Positions 27,958 through 37,869 of a DNA stretch of 64,000 bases are shown piece by piece (the stretch's first letter is position 1; each line of letters opens with the position of its first letter). The DNA comes from Palsa-504 sp963818225 (GTDB taxonomy: Bacteria > Actinomycetota > Actinomycetes > Streptosporangiales > Streptosporangiaceae). The stretch covers positions 62,001-126,000 of the forward strand of contig CAWFRO010000010.1 of the NCBI GenBank assembly GCA_963818225.1. Reading direction: 5' to 3'. The notes beneath the pieces were generated by a model. The model saw only the letters and a program-made list of their open reading frames with translations, did no database searches and was not told the origin of the DNA. The translations under genes were made by a program, and so were the position numbers.

Positions 27958-29319
27958 ATGCATACCGAACGGACCATGGTTCCCGCGGCCCGGGACGCGC
28001 TGCTCGCCGCGTGCCCGGTGGTGCGCGAGGGCGTGCCTGCTTCCGATGCGATCGCGGGCGTCGTGCCGTCCTTTGTCGCGTTCCCGGCCAGCACGGACGA
28101 GGCATCGGCCCTGCTGCGGGTGGCGGCCGAGCTCCAGCTGGCCGTGGTGGCGCGCGGGGCCGGGACCGGGCTGGGCTGGGGCGCGCCGCCCACATCGGCG
28201 GACCTGGTCATCGACCTGCAGGCCATGGACCAGGTCCTGGAGCATGCGGCCGGGGACCTGGTGGCCCGGGTGCAGGCGGGCGTGACCATGGGGCACCTGG
28301 CCTCGGTGCTGGCCTCGGCCGGGCAGGAACTCGCGCTCGATGCGCCGGCGGACGCCACGGCGGGCGGGGTGGTGGCGACCGGGACGGCCGGGCCGCGCCG
28401 GCTCCGCTACGGCTCCCCGCGGGACCTGCTGATCGGGATTACGGTGGTCCGCGCGGACGGGATGATCGCGCACTCGGGCGGCAAGGTGGTCAAGAACGTG
28501 GCCGGCTACGACCTGGGCAAGCTGTTCTGCGGCTCGGCCGGGACGCTGGGCCTGATCACCGAGGCGACGTTCCGGCTGCATCCGCGGCCCGCCGCGGTGG
28601 CCTACCTGACGGCGGAGTTCGGCAGGCGGGCGGCGACGTGGCCGGTGCGGTGGCCGCGGCGGCCGGCTCGGCCCTGGTCCCGTCGGCCGTGCAGCTGGAC
28701 ATCTCGCCGCAGGCCAGCCCGGTGACGCGGGTCGCGGTGCTGCTGGAGGGAACCCCGTCCGGGGTGGCCGAGCGGGCCCGGCGGATGGCCGGGCTGCTGT
28801 CCGCAGCGCAGGATGTCCGATGGGCAGGGTTCCCCGGCGGTGAGCATATCCGGCACGCCTCCGCCCGGATGGGGACAGCTGCCGCCGGCCGGAACGGTGA
28901 TCGGCGTGTCGTTCTGGGTGGCGGCGCTGGGCGACGTGCTGAGCGCGCTGCTGGCCGCCGGGGCGCAGGCGGGAGTCAGGTTCGCGGTCACCGGCCAGGC
29001 CGGCGCGGGCCTGGTCTACGCCTGCCTGGATCCCGACTGCGGCCTGGACCCGGCCGCGGACCACGACGCCGCCGCCGCCCGGTTCGTGACCGCGCTGCGC
29101 GAGCGGCTGGCGCCTCCGGGCGGGCCTGGGCCCCATCGATCTGGGCCCGACCGATCTGGGCCCCGCGGGGCGGTGACCGTGCTGGCCGGGCCGGAGCCGG
29201 TACAGGCCGCGGCCAGCGCCTACGGCCCGGTGCCCGGCTTTGACCTGATGCGGGCGGTTAAGGACCAGTTCGACCCGGAGCACCGGATGTTCCCGGGACG
29301 ATTCCCTTGGGGGCCATGA
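27958..29319 (+). CDS. glcE: Glycolate oxidase FAD-binding subunit GlcE, two compensating apparent frameshifts
   Basis: GlcE is the second flavin-domain subunit of glycolate dehydrogenase. The first frame (27958 to about 28625) has VVARGAGTGLGWGAPP, TAGGVVATGTAGPRRLRYGS, and KNVAGYDLGKLFCGSAGTLG. The middle (about 28625-28865) continues in the next frame as AVAAAAGSALVPSAVQLDIS and GTPSGVAERARRMAGLL. The end (about 28870-29319) returns to the first frame with LPPAGTVIGVSFWVAALGDV and RAVKDQFDPEHRMFPGR, the usual GlcE terminus. Total length fits about 453 residues. The last 4 bases overlap glcF (ATGA). A stretch near 29130-29165 carries a repeat (GATCTGGGCCC) that encodes GPHRSGPDRSGP. Confidence 0.8.
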
Positions 29320-30671
29320 TGCAGGACGAGAACACGCTGCGGGAGGTGGCCAAGGACTGCGTGCACTGCGGGTTCTGCCTGCCGGCCTGCCCCACCTACC
29401 AGCTGTGGGCCGAGGAGATGGACTCCCCGCGCGGCCGGATCTACCTGGTGGAGCAGATCCTGGACGGCGCGGAGCTGTCCCCGGCGGCCGCCGAGCACTT
29501 CGACCGCTGCCTGGGCTGCATGGCGTGCATGACGGCCTGCCCGTCCGGCGTGCAGTACGACCAGCTCATCGAGGCGGCCCGGGCCTGGACCGAGGACGCC
29601 CGGCCGAATTTGCCCGTGGCGCCGGACGGGACGAACGGGCTGCGGGACCGAGCGGCGCGGGAAGCCATCTTCGCGTTGTTCCCCTACCCCCGCCGGCTGC
29701 GGGCCATGATCAAGCCGCTGCGGGCGGCGCAGCGTACCGGGCTGGACAAGCGGGTGGCCCGCAGCAGCCTGCCAGGGCGCCTGTCCCCCGCGCTCGGCGC
29801 GGCGCTCCGGCTGGCCCCGCCGGCCGTCAAGGCCACGGCCCGGCTGCCGGAACACGTGGCGGCCCGCGGGCCGCGGCGCGCCGTGGTCGGCATGCTCACC
29901 GGGTGCGTCCAGTCGGTGTTCTTCCCGGAGGTGAACGCGGCGACCGCGCGGGTGCTCGCGATGGAGGGCTGCGATGTGATCATCCCGCGCGGCCAGGGCT
30001 GCTGCGGCGCGCTGTCCCTGCATTCCGGCCGGGAGGCCGAGGCGGGGGACTTCGCCCGGCGCACGATCGAGACGTTCGAGCAAGCCGGGGTGGACATGAT
30101 CGTGGTGAATTCGGCCGGCTGCGGCTCGGCCATGAAGGAGTACGAGCGGCTGCTGAATGACCCGGGCGATCCGGGGGACGGCTCGGGCTGGGCCACGCGG
30201 GCGGCCGCGATGAGCGGCCGGGTCCGGGACCTGTCGGAGTTCCTGGCCGAGCTCGGCCCGGCCGCTCCGCGCCACCCGCTGCCGGTCACCGTGGCCTACC
30301 ACGACGCCTGCCACCTGGGGCACGCCCAAGGAATCACCCGGCAGCCGCGCGAGCTGCTGCGGGCGATCCCCGAGCTCAACCTGGTGGAGCTGGCCGACGC
30401 CGGCACCTGCTGCGGCTCGGCCGGGGTGTATAACCTGCTGCAGCCCGAGGCGGCGGGCGAGCTGGGCGCGCGCAAGGCCCAGGCGGTGCTGGACTCAGGC
30501 GCGCCGCTGCTGGTCTCGGCCAACCCCGGCTGCACCCTGCAGATCGCCTCCGCGCTGGCCAGCCGGGGCGAGCACATCGCCGTGGCGCACGTGGCCGAGA
30601 TGCTGGACGCCTCCCTGCGCGGCATCAGCCCGGCCCGGCTGCGGCCCGGACCGCCCGCGAGCGGTATGTGA
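29316..30671 (+). CDS. glcF: Glycolate oxidase iron-sulfur subunit GlcF
   Basis: GlcF carries the electron-transfer clusters of glycolate dehydrogenase. Two [4Fe-4S] ferredoxin-type motifs are seen: DCVHCGFCLPACPTY and CLGCMACMTACPSG. Two CCG domains follow (GQGCCGALSLHSGREAEA and DAGTCCGSAGVYNLLQPEAA, with YHDACHLGHAQG). The length of about 451 residues is normal. The ATG at 29316 overlaps the glcE stop in ATGA; a second ATG follows directly. This ends the four-gene aceB-glcDEF operon. Confidence 0.93.
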   Translation: MMQDENTLREVAKDCVHCGFCLPACPTYQLWAEEMDSPRGRIYLVEQILDGAELSPAAAEHFDRCLGCMACMTACPSGVQYDQLIEAARAWTEDARPNLPVAPDGTNGLRDRAAREAIFALFPYPRRLRAMIKPLRAAQRTGLDKRVARSSLPGRLSPALGAALRLAPPAVKATARLPEHVAARGPRRAVVGMLTGCVQSVFFPEVNAATARVLAMEGCDVIIPRGQGCCGALSLHSGREAEAGDFARRTIETFEQAGVDMIVVNSAGCGSAMKEYERLLNDPGDPGDGSGWATRAAAMSGRVRDLSEFLAELGPAAPRHPLPVTVAYHDACHLGHAQGITRQPRELLRAIPELNLVELADAGTCCGSAGVYNLLQPEAAGELGARKAQAVLDSGAPLLVSANPGCTLQIASALASRGEHIAVAHVAEMLDASLRGISPARLRPGPPASGM

Positions 30672-30714
30672 CAGGCACTGGCCACATGGGGTGTTCGGGT
30701 GACAAACTGGCAGC

Positions 30715-31047
30715 ATGGAAAGTGACGCAGCCAAGCCCACCGAGCAGTTCCGGGCCGCCTGGCAGGTGGCCGCGGACGCGGCCAGCGAATGGTCGCGGCG
30801 GGTATCGGAGGCCACGCACGAGGCGCTGGACAAGATCGAGCCGGCGATCCGCGCCGCGGTCGAAGCCGGGCGCGTGACGGTGACCGGGGAGTGGCGCAAC
30901 TGCCGTTGCCAGTGCAGCACGGCTCACCCGGATGACCTGGGCGTATGCGACGGCCAGGCGGTCATGACCCGCAAGATCAGCGGGACGGGCGTCTCGCTGT
31001 GCGCACCGTGCGCCGTGGCGCAGGGTGTCGCGGAAATGTCGCGGTAG
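30715..31047 (+). CDS. Small Cys-rich protein of unknown function
   Basis: The protein has 110 residues. The first 55 are helical and charged (FRAAWQVAADAASEWSRRVS, EALDKIEPAIRAAVEAGR). The second half has NCRCQCSTAHPDD and LCAPCAVA, five cysteines that could bind a metal such as zinc. I do not recognise the family. The ATG at 30715 follows glcF by 43 bases on the same strand, and the stop lies 30 bases from the convergent propeller gene. It may be the last gene of the glycolate operon, but nothing ties it to that pathway. Confidence 0.6.
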   Translation: MESDAAKPTEQFRAAWQVAADAASEWSRRVSEATHEALDKIEPAIRAAVEAGRVTVTGEWRNCRCQCSTAHPDDLGVCDGQAVMTRKISGTGVSLCAPCAVAQGVAEMSR

Positions 31048-31077
31048 CGGACCTTCACGGGCAGGTCTGAACTCCGA

Positions 31078-34000
31078 TCACGGGACCGGCCGGGAAACGG
31101 TGAAGACCTCCTGGCTGGACTGCGTGGCGATCGAGCCGATGGCGGTCACCGTGGCGCCGGACGAGGCGAGCGCGCTGATCTTGTCGCTGCCCCCCGCCTG
31201 GGCGCCGGTGGCCCCGCTGATGGCGGCGGGTGCCCACGAGGTCCCGTTCGCGGAGGTCCAGGCCGCGATGTCCTGCTGACCGGGGGCGCCGAACTCGGCG
31301 GCGGCGGCGAACCCGCCGGCCCCCGCGGTGATGGCGGTGAACGTGGTGTCCGCGCCCGGCGAGCTGATCGGCACCTGCCGCCAGCTGATACCGCCGTCGA
31401 GCGAGAGCTCCGCGATCGGCACGGTGCCAGCTGGCGTCGTAGCCTGGCCGACGGCCACGACCCGGTTCCCGCTGATGGCGACCTGCTGCAGGACGGCGGA
31501 TGAGGCTCCGGCTGGTGCCGGCAGGACAATCGTCGTCCAGGTGGTGCCGTTGGCCGTGATCCACACGGCTGGCTGGCCGTCGTGCGACCCGACCGACACG
31601 AAGCCGGCTGCGCCCGCGGCGACCGCGAGCACCTGGCTGGAGCCGGTCACGTCGTTCACGTCATGCGCGCGGGTCCATGATTTCAGGTCCGGTGACCACC
31701 ACACGTCGGCCACGCAGCCGCCGCCGGACGCAACCAGCTTGCCGACGATGACGTAGCCGTGCGGGCCCGCCGCGGTCGCGACGGCCGCCACGCCGGCCAG
31801 GCCAGGCGGTGATGGAGCCGGGCCCGGTGGCGGACCGCCAGGAGGTCCCGTCGGCCGAGGTCATGACCACCGGGCCGGGTGCGCCGACCGCGAGCCAGCC
31901 GGACCGCCCGTGGGTCACGCCGGTCAGGGCGGCCAGGCCCGAGCCGCCCGAGACCTGCGACAGCGAGGTGACCAGAGCCCAGGAGCCGCCTGCAGACCGA
32001 CGCCACACGGCCGGGTAGCCCTCCGCGCTGCCCACGGCGATCTGCTGACCGGCCGCGACGGCCAGGCCGTTGACGGCCAGCTCCGGGATCGAGCCGCCCG
32101 GGATGCCCGCCAGTGACACGGGCCGCACGCGGCCCGCGGCGTTCGCCGCCAGGAACACCGGCTGCTGGCCGGCCTGGCCGGGCGCGGTGTACCCGACGGC
32201 GACGATCGCCCCGGCCGACGCGACCGTCGCGCCGACCACGGATTCGGTGCCCGCATCGCCCAGCGATCCGGTCGGCGGCCAGGTCGTCCCGGTACCCGCG
32301 GCAGTGAAGGCGACGAGCTGCCCGGCCGCGCTGGTCCCGGCGACAACAAAGCCGTAGTCGCTGCCCTTGACCAGGCTGGGGGTCCAGCCCGCGGCCGCGC
32401 CGATGGTGCCCGCGTACTGCCACCGCGTTCCGTTAGGTGAAAAATAGGCCACCGCATCGGTGGCGCCGCTCGCCGAGCGGCCGGGCCGTACGGCGAGCAG
32501 GCCGGAGCCGTCGAAGGCCAGGCCGGTGATCGCGGTCCCCGCTCCGTGGTCGGCCGGGACCGTCACCCGGGTCCACGTGGACCCGCCGTCCGTGCTCAGC
32601 CAGACGCCCGCATACGTGGTCCCGGCCCCGCTGACCTGGCCGGAGATCACCGTGTCGGGGCCACGCGAGGTGATGTAGGAGATGCTCTGCACGGTCTCGC
32701 CGGGCCCGGCCAGCCCGAGCTGGGCGGCCGTCTCACGCTGCCAGGTCAGCCCGTCGCGGGAGGTCCAGATCACGGCCTGCGTGGCCTGGCCGCCGTCGGC
32801 GGCCACGCCCGCGGCCAGGAAGCCGCTGGACGTGCTGTTCAGCACCCACATCCCGTCGCCGGGCAGCATCGGGGTGATGCCATGCGTGGCCGCGAGGGTC
32901 CAGGACAGGCCGTCCGGGCTGGTCCAGATGGCCTGCGGGCCGACCGCCAGCCAGCCCCCGGGACCCCCGGCCAGCCGGGCGGCCGGGTAGCCGAGCGGGG
33001 GCTCGCCGCCTCCTGATGCCTGCACCGGGGCCAGGCGCCAGGAGGCGCCGCCGTTGGCCGACACGAAGAACTGCTGCCGGACCACGCCGTCGCTGGTCTG
33101 GGAGCCCATGGTGACGATCGTGTGGCCGTTGGCGACGACGCGGTTGACGGACTGGAAGACGCCGCGCTGCTGCTGACCGGGATACATGCCGATGGTCAGC
33201 GGCGTCGTGCCCAGGTGAGGTGCGGGGTTGGCCGGCTGGCTGGCGGCCAGCGGGCCGAGCTTCGGATCGTGGCCGGTCAGCATGGCGAGGGCCAGGACAG
33301 CCACGGCGACGAGGACGATGACGGGGATGACGATGGTGGCCGTTCGGCGTCCGAGCAGCGAGTGCCGGGGGCCGGGGCGCCAGGTCCCGGGCAGCTCGGG
33401 TTCCAGCAGCATGGTTGGGACCTCGGCGGGCCGGTGGTCGGGCGCGAGTGCGTCGCTGGCCGCGCGGGAGCTGGCCGCCTCGGGCGGACGGGTCCACAGC
33501 GGGGGTGCGGCGGGGAGCCGTCCGGCTTGCGGTTCGGCTGGCGGGGCCGGTCGGGGCTCGGCGTAGACCGGCGCGCCGAGCGGCATCCGCATGGCCGGGT
33601 GGGGGCCGGTCGGCGGCTCGGGCGGCTGGCCGGCCGGCCGGGCGGGACGGTCCGGGAGCGGCCGCTGCGGCGAGCGGGGCGCCGGGATGAGGGGCGGTCG
33701 CGCATGCCGCGGCCAGGCTTCGGGCGGTGCGGGGGCGTACGGCGGGGCGTCGTTCGCGGGGTGCTGCTCCCACGGGATCTCCGACTCGCTCCACAAGCGG
33801 TGCGAGGCCTGCCACGGGGACTGGCCAGCGGTCACCTTCTTGGTCCCTGGAGCGGGGCGCTTCGGCTGGAATCCCGGCCCGCCCGGCCGGCCCCGCAGGG
33901 CGCGGGTGGGGCTGACCACCGGCCGGGCGGCCAGCACCGGCCGCTGGTAACGGGCCGCCGCTGAGTCGTCCCCGCGGCCCGGGGCGGGCGACGGGGAGAC

Positions 34001-34450
34001 GGGGGTGATGGGGGTGATGCGGGTGATGGGGGGCGCCGGCGGCTCATCGGCGGCCACGGCAGACGGTTCCGCCTCGGGCCCCGGATCGTCCATGCCCTCG
34101 TACCAGGAGATCGGCGATTCGCCGGATTCCGGCGCGGCGGACGCGACCCACGCGCCCGTCACGGCTGGGTCGGGCTGGCCTGGGTCGGGCTCACTTACGT
34201 CGGGCTGGCCTCGGTCGAGCTCGCTTACGTCGGGCTCGCCTGGGTCGGGCTCGCCTGCCTCGGAGCCGGTACCGAAGGTATCGGCCGGCGGGCTGGCCGC
34301 CTGGGCGTTGGCCGGCAAGCGCAGGAACCAGGCCGCCGGAGGCGTCGCGCCGGGCAAGTCATTTTCGGCCTCTGCACGCTGGGGCGTTCCGGCGGACAGG
34401 GATCGTTGATAACGATTCTCACTCGAACGATTACTGTCCGTGCTCATCAT
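31078..34450 (-). CDS. Membrane-anchored beta-propeller protein with Asp-box-like repeats, apparent frameshift
   Basis: A long Pro-rich cytosolic part (about 1-375) is followed by one membrane segment (ATIVIPVIVLVAVAVLALAM) and a large outer domain. That domain repeats motifs such as IWTSPDGLSWTLAA, IWTSRDGLTWQRE, LSTDGGSTWTRVTV, FSPNGTRWQYAG and MTSADGTSWRSAT, the S/N-x-DG-x-(T/S)W pattern of sialidase-type Asp boxes. I predict a beta-propeller. The last part (31078 to about 31790) is in another frame and continues the same repeats (WITANGTTWTTI, LSLDGGISWRQ). One extra base near 31800 explains this, giving about 1,123 residues. It could bind glycans or sense surface state; a sialidase activity is not supported. 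Confidence 0.65.
34140..34260 (-). repeat. Short coding repeats in the propeller protein's N-terminal region
   Basis: Degenerate units of about 15-30 bp built on GTCGGGCT and GGCCTGGGTC encode acidic EPDPGEPDVSELDRGQPD-type repeats. Similar short repeats occur in several neighbouring genes. Confidence 0.55.
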
Positions 34451-34562
34451 AGGCCCCAGTTCAGCCAGTTCTTAGACGAGATGTCACAGTCCCGGCCCGA
34501 TCGCTACCAATTCGTACGGGTCGTCCCGCCTCCGATGTTACCCATTGAGAGCGATAGTGTAC

Positions 34563-34577
34563 AGAGGGCTATTTTTT
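34563..34577 (-). promoter_or_regulatory. AAAAAATAGCCCTCT element upstream of the propeller gene
   Basis: On the minus strand this 15-mer lies about 112 bases before the propeller start. A close relative, AAAAATAGCC plus an 8-base insert before CTCT, occurs at 40546-40567 before the second polysaccharide module. The match suggests shared regulation but is from two sites only. The rest of the 219-bp gap (34451-34669) shows no gene. Confidence 0.3.
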
Positions 34578-34669
34578 AGGGATCTGCGGGACTTTGCCCG
34601 GCGCTTTCCCGGGCCGGATCCGATCCAGTCCCACGCCCGGGCCACGGAGCCGAGGCATGGCCCTGGCGG

Positions 34670-35965
34670 CTAAGAACCGAGCAGCCCGAGGGGGCTCGGC
34701 GCGGGGAATTCCACCCTGAGGACCGTCTGGCCGCCTGGAAGCACCTCAGTCTCGGTGCTGGCCGGGCGGAACTGCGTGTTCATCTTTCGGAAATCAGCAA
34801 TCAGGGAGCGCACGTAAGCGGAGCTGTCCTGGCCGTCAGCTTGATCATTCTCGGCCAGATCCGCGTAGCGGAGCGGGACGCCCGCGTCCTGACCCGGAGC
34901 GATGTTCCCGAAGTCCACCATGTCGATGGGCTGATCCCCGGCGACGTGCGCGATCGCGAGCAGGAGCCGCGAGTCGACTTGGCCGGCCATAAGCTGCCTC
35001 TGGGCAATAGCCGAGGCATCGATGTCCGGGGCCCCAAGCAACGCGGCTGCGGTCATCTTGCGGGCGGCAAGGTCCGCACCGACTGCCGCCTGGTACGCGG
35101 CGGTCCCGTGGGGTCCTATAACGCGGACGGTGACCTGCGCAGTCCCCCACCCGAAGGTCGCGAGCACCATCGGTGCCCAGTCCACACTGAGGCTGCTGCC
35201 GAATATCTCGTGGACGACCGGCGTCACGACCACCACGGCCGAGGTCACGGGATAAGGCGAGGCCGGCCCGAGTGCGCGCAGGTTGGCAGCGGGAAACCCG
35301 GCCGCCGCGAGGGCGGTACACATCACCGGGTCACAGGAAACGATGTCGCTGTGGCTGACCTGCTGGGCGACCCACGTGGCCGCCTGACCACGCGCCATTA
35401 GCTCCTGACGTTGCACGATAGCGGGAGAGATACCGGCTGGCGTTCTGGTGAAATACCAAGACGCCATGGCGCCAAGCGCAGCAGGGAGGATGACCGCCAG
35501 CGCGGCGAGCTTGCCGATGCGCCTGCGGCGCCGCTTCTTCCGCGCGCTCGCCTGCGGCGGCAACGACGGCCCGGACCGGACCGGCGCGGCGGCCTCATGG
35601 CTGGCTGACCCGTTCGCGGCAGAGTCCGGCTTGACGGGATCGGGCCTGACGGGATCGGGCCTGACGGGATCGGGCCTGACGGGATCGGGCCTGACAGGAT
35701 CGGGCCTGACGGCGGATTGCGGCGGTCGGCTGATCCCATGGCCGGCCGGGTTTGCGGCCCGGACGGGCCCGGCCGCCTTCGGCTCCGGGCCCGTCGGAGC
35801 ATCAGCATCCAGTTGCGCCGCATCCGCGCGCTCGGCCAGGACAGCGGCCTGCATGCGCTGCCGCACTTCGTCTGACAGCGCAGGCGGCGCTGACGGGGGT
35901 GGCCCGGCCCGGGCCACACCTCGCACACGCTGGGGCAGCTCTTGGCTGCTGTCCTGATCTCCCAT
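34670..35965 (-). CDS. Single-pass membrane protein with extracellular domain, possible partner of the polysaccharide modules
   Basis: The protein is 431 residues from the ATG at 35965, which has AGGGGG upstream; an earlier start would add 12 residues. Residues 1-145 are a charged Pro-rich cytosolic region with five RPDPV repeats. A basic run (RKKRRRRR) leads into one membrane segment (LAALAVILPAALGAMASWYF). The extracellular part contains SHSDIVSCDPVMCTALAAAG and VDFGNIAPGQDAGVPLR and looks like a folded domain of unknown type. It is divergent from the first polysaccharide module, sharing its 200-bp upstream gap. From memory, proteins of this style sit near GT2/GH26 genes in other actinomycetes, but I cannot verify that here. 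Confidence 0.6.
   Translation of the reverse strand: MGDQDSSQELPQRVRGVARAGPPPSAPPALSDEVRQRMQAAVLAERADAAQLDADAPTGPEPKAAGPVRAANPAGHGISRPPQSAVRPDPVRPDPVRPDPVRPDPVRPDPVKPDSAANGSASHEAAAPVRSGPSLPPQASARKKRRRRRIGKLAALAVILPAALGAMASWYFTRTPAGISPAIVQRQELMARGQAATWVAQQVSHSDIVSCDPVMCTALAAAGFPAANLRALGPASPYPVTSAVVVVTPVVHEIFGSSLSVDWAPMVLATFGWGTAQVTVRVIGPHGTAAYQAAVGADLAARKMTAAALLGAPDIDASAIAQRQLMAGQVDSRLLLAIAHVAGDQPIDMVDFGNIAPGQDAGVPLRYADLAENDQADGQDSSAYVRSLIADFRKMNTQFRPASTETEVLPGGQTVLRVEFPAPSPLGLLGS
35634..35715 (-). repeat. 15-bp tandem repeat, about five copies, coding
   Basis: CGGGCCTGACGGGAT repeats at 35641, 35656, 35671, 35686 (one change) and 35701 (partial). On the coding strand it gives RPDPV repeats in the membrane protein's cytosolic region. 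It is a likely slippage site. Confidence 0.85.
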
Positions 35966-36177
35966 GGTCAACCCCCTGAACGATGCGCATACGAGCACCA
36001 TGCGGACCGCACGGTATAGCGCAGCACAGGATGGTCAGCTATTCAAGCAAAACTACGCAGATGCGGGCCAATTTCACCGAAACCGGCCCTGTCGGGCGCG
36101 ACCTGACGTTACCGTCTGGATGGCGATGTCCCATTCCCGCCCAATGGTCGCGTTAAGCAACATCGTCAGCACATTAC

Positions 36178-37869
36178 GTGAGCAACCGGGTGATCGAGGC
36201 ACCCCCGTACTTCTCGGATAACAGGCAGGTGCCATCACCTATGGACCATGGGCCCGTGACTCAGCAACCAGTGGAACACTCCGCCTCAGCCCCGGCGATG
36301 GAGGAAGAAGCGGGCGCCTCCCATCGGGCGCCTCGGAGGGCCAAGCTGCCCGTCCCCGCTAGCTGGCCGCTACTGGCCGTGCTGGCTGTCCAGGCGGTTC
36401 TCTCGCTCCGGCTCGTCGGAGCTGACACGGCGTTCGAAGACGAGGCCGAGTATTTGTGGGCCGGCCATCTGGAGTGGGCACACGTCCTGCACGGCAGCCC
36501 GCTGCCGCTGTTCCCGGCGTACTTCTCTGGGGCACCGGTCATATACCCGCCGCTCGGGGCGCTGGCCGACAGCGTCGGCGGCCTAGCCGGAGCGCGGATC
36601 CTGTCCCTCGTCTTCATGCTCGGGGCTACCACCGCGCTGTGGGCCACCGCTGCGCGGCTGTTCGGGCGCCGAGCCGCATTCTTCGCTGCCGCGCTGTTCG
36701 CCGTCCTCGGCCCGACTCTGCATCTGGGCTCGTTCGCCACCTACGACGCCCTATCGCTGTTCCTTGTCGCCCTGGCGGCCTGGCTCGTGGTCCGGGCCGG
36801 GCAGCGGCAAGACGCAACCGGATGGCTGATCGCCGCCGGCGGCGCGCTGGCGCTGGCCAACGCCGTTGCCTATACGTCGGTTCTGTTCGACGTCGTCGTG
36901 CTCCTGCTCGCCCTGGTTACCGGCTTCCCGAAGCCGGGCGGCAAGCTTGCGGCCGCACGGCCCCTAACCGTTCTCGCCATCGGCGCGGTGCTCCTCACGC
37001 CGGCGCTGCTCATCGGCGGAAGCCGGTATGTCCACGGGATCGAGCAGACAACGGTGCTTCGGGCAGGCGGCGCAAACTCCCCGCTGGCCGTCCTGGCCGA
37101 TTCCTGGTCGTGGACGGGCTTCATCGTCGTGGCCGCTATCTGTGGGGTGGTCATCAGCTGGGCCAGCCGGGAGGGGGCCGCGCGGACGTGGCTGCTGGCC
37201 CTGCTGGCTGGCGCTGCTCTGGTGGTGCCGCTTGATCAAGCGATCATTCACACCACAGCCTCGCTGAGTAAGCACGTGGATACGGGTGCCTGGTTCGCTG
37301 CCATCGCCGCGGGTTACGCGGTGGACAAGCTGGTCGCGGCCGCGCCCGCCGGGAACATGCGGGCCGTGACCTGCGGGGCGTTCGTGATCGCGCTGCTCTT
37401 CCCGGTTTCACTCGGGGCCGGGCAGTCGCGTGACTTCGCTACAGCCTGGCCTAACTCGTCGGCCTTCATCACGATCCTGCGCCCGCTGGCGGGTCACCCC
37501 ACGGGGCGCCTGCTGGTGGAGGACCCGTCTCTCGCGGAGTACTACCTGCCTGCCGGGAGTCAGTGGATGCGATGGTCCAGCACACGGAACATCGTCACGC
37601 CTTCGGGATCCCCCACCGGCGGCCCGAGCGATGCGGCAGGTGTTGTCGGTCCAGGCAACGCAGGCACCTTCGCCCTGTATATCTCCCACAACTACTTTTC
37701 TGTCGTCGCGCTGAACTTCGCCGATACGACATCTCTGGATCACAGCATCGCGGCCGATCTCAACCGCAACCCCAATTACCACAAAATCCAGGTCGTTCCA
37801 TACGGCGCTGGCCCAGCAGGCCCGGCGGTCGGCGAATACGTGATCTGGCAATATGAGCCGAAGCCGTGA
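36178..37869 (+). CDS. Module 1: GT-C membrane glycosyltransferase (GT39/ArnT-like)
   Basis: GT-C enzymes use lipid-linked sugars and transfer on the outer side of the membrane. This 563-residue protein has about ten hydrophobic segments. The first loop carries GADTAFEDEAEYLWAGHLEW; the acidic ED/DE pair there is the usual catalytic site of the family. FSGAPVIYPPLGALADSVGG follows and is shared with the two paralogues. A soluble C-terminal part (LAEYYLPAGSQWMRWSS, NYFSVVALNFADTT) ends the protein. GTG at 36178 and ATG at 36241 are both possible starts. Its stop overlaps the GT2 start (GTGA), indicating coupled translation. The acceptor is unknown. Confidence 0.82.
   Translation: MSNRVIEAPPYFSDNRQVPSPMDHGPVTQQPVEHSASAPAMEEEAGASHRAPRRAKLPVPASWPLLAVLAVQAVLSLRLVGADTAFEDEAEYLWAGHLEWAHVLHGSPLPLFPAYFSGAPVIYPPLGALADSVGGLAGARILSLVFMLGATTALWATAARLFGRRAAFFAAALFAVLGPTLHLGSFATYDALSLFLVALAAWLVVRAGQRQDATGWLIAAGGALALANAVAYTSVLFDVVVLLLALVTGFPKPGGKLAAARPLTVLAIGAVLLTPALLIGGSRYVHGIEQTTVLRAGGANSPLAVLADSWSWTGFIVVAAICGVVISWASREGAARTWLLALLAGAALVVPLDQAIIHTTASLSKHVDTGAWFAAIAAGYAVDKLVAAAPAGNMRAVTCGAFVIALLFPVSLGAGQSRDFATAWPNSSAFITILRPLAGHPTGRLLVEDPSLAEYYLPAGSQWMRWSSTRNIVTPSGSPTGGPSDAAGVVGPGNAGTFALYISHNYFSVVALNFADTTSLDHSIAADLNRNPNYHKIQVVPYGAGPAGPAVGEYVIWQYEPKP

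Noticed and set aside
26425..29283. 952-codon open frame antisense to glcD and glcE
   Set aside because: Composition shadow: the opposite strand encodes GlcD and GlcE with full motifs, and this frame is His/Arg/Pro/Gly-rich with no domain.
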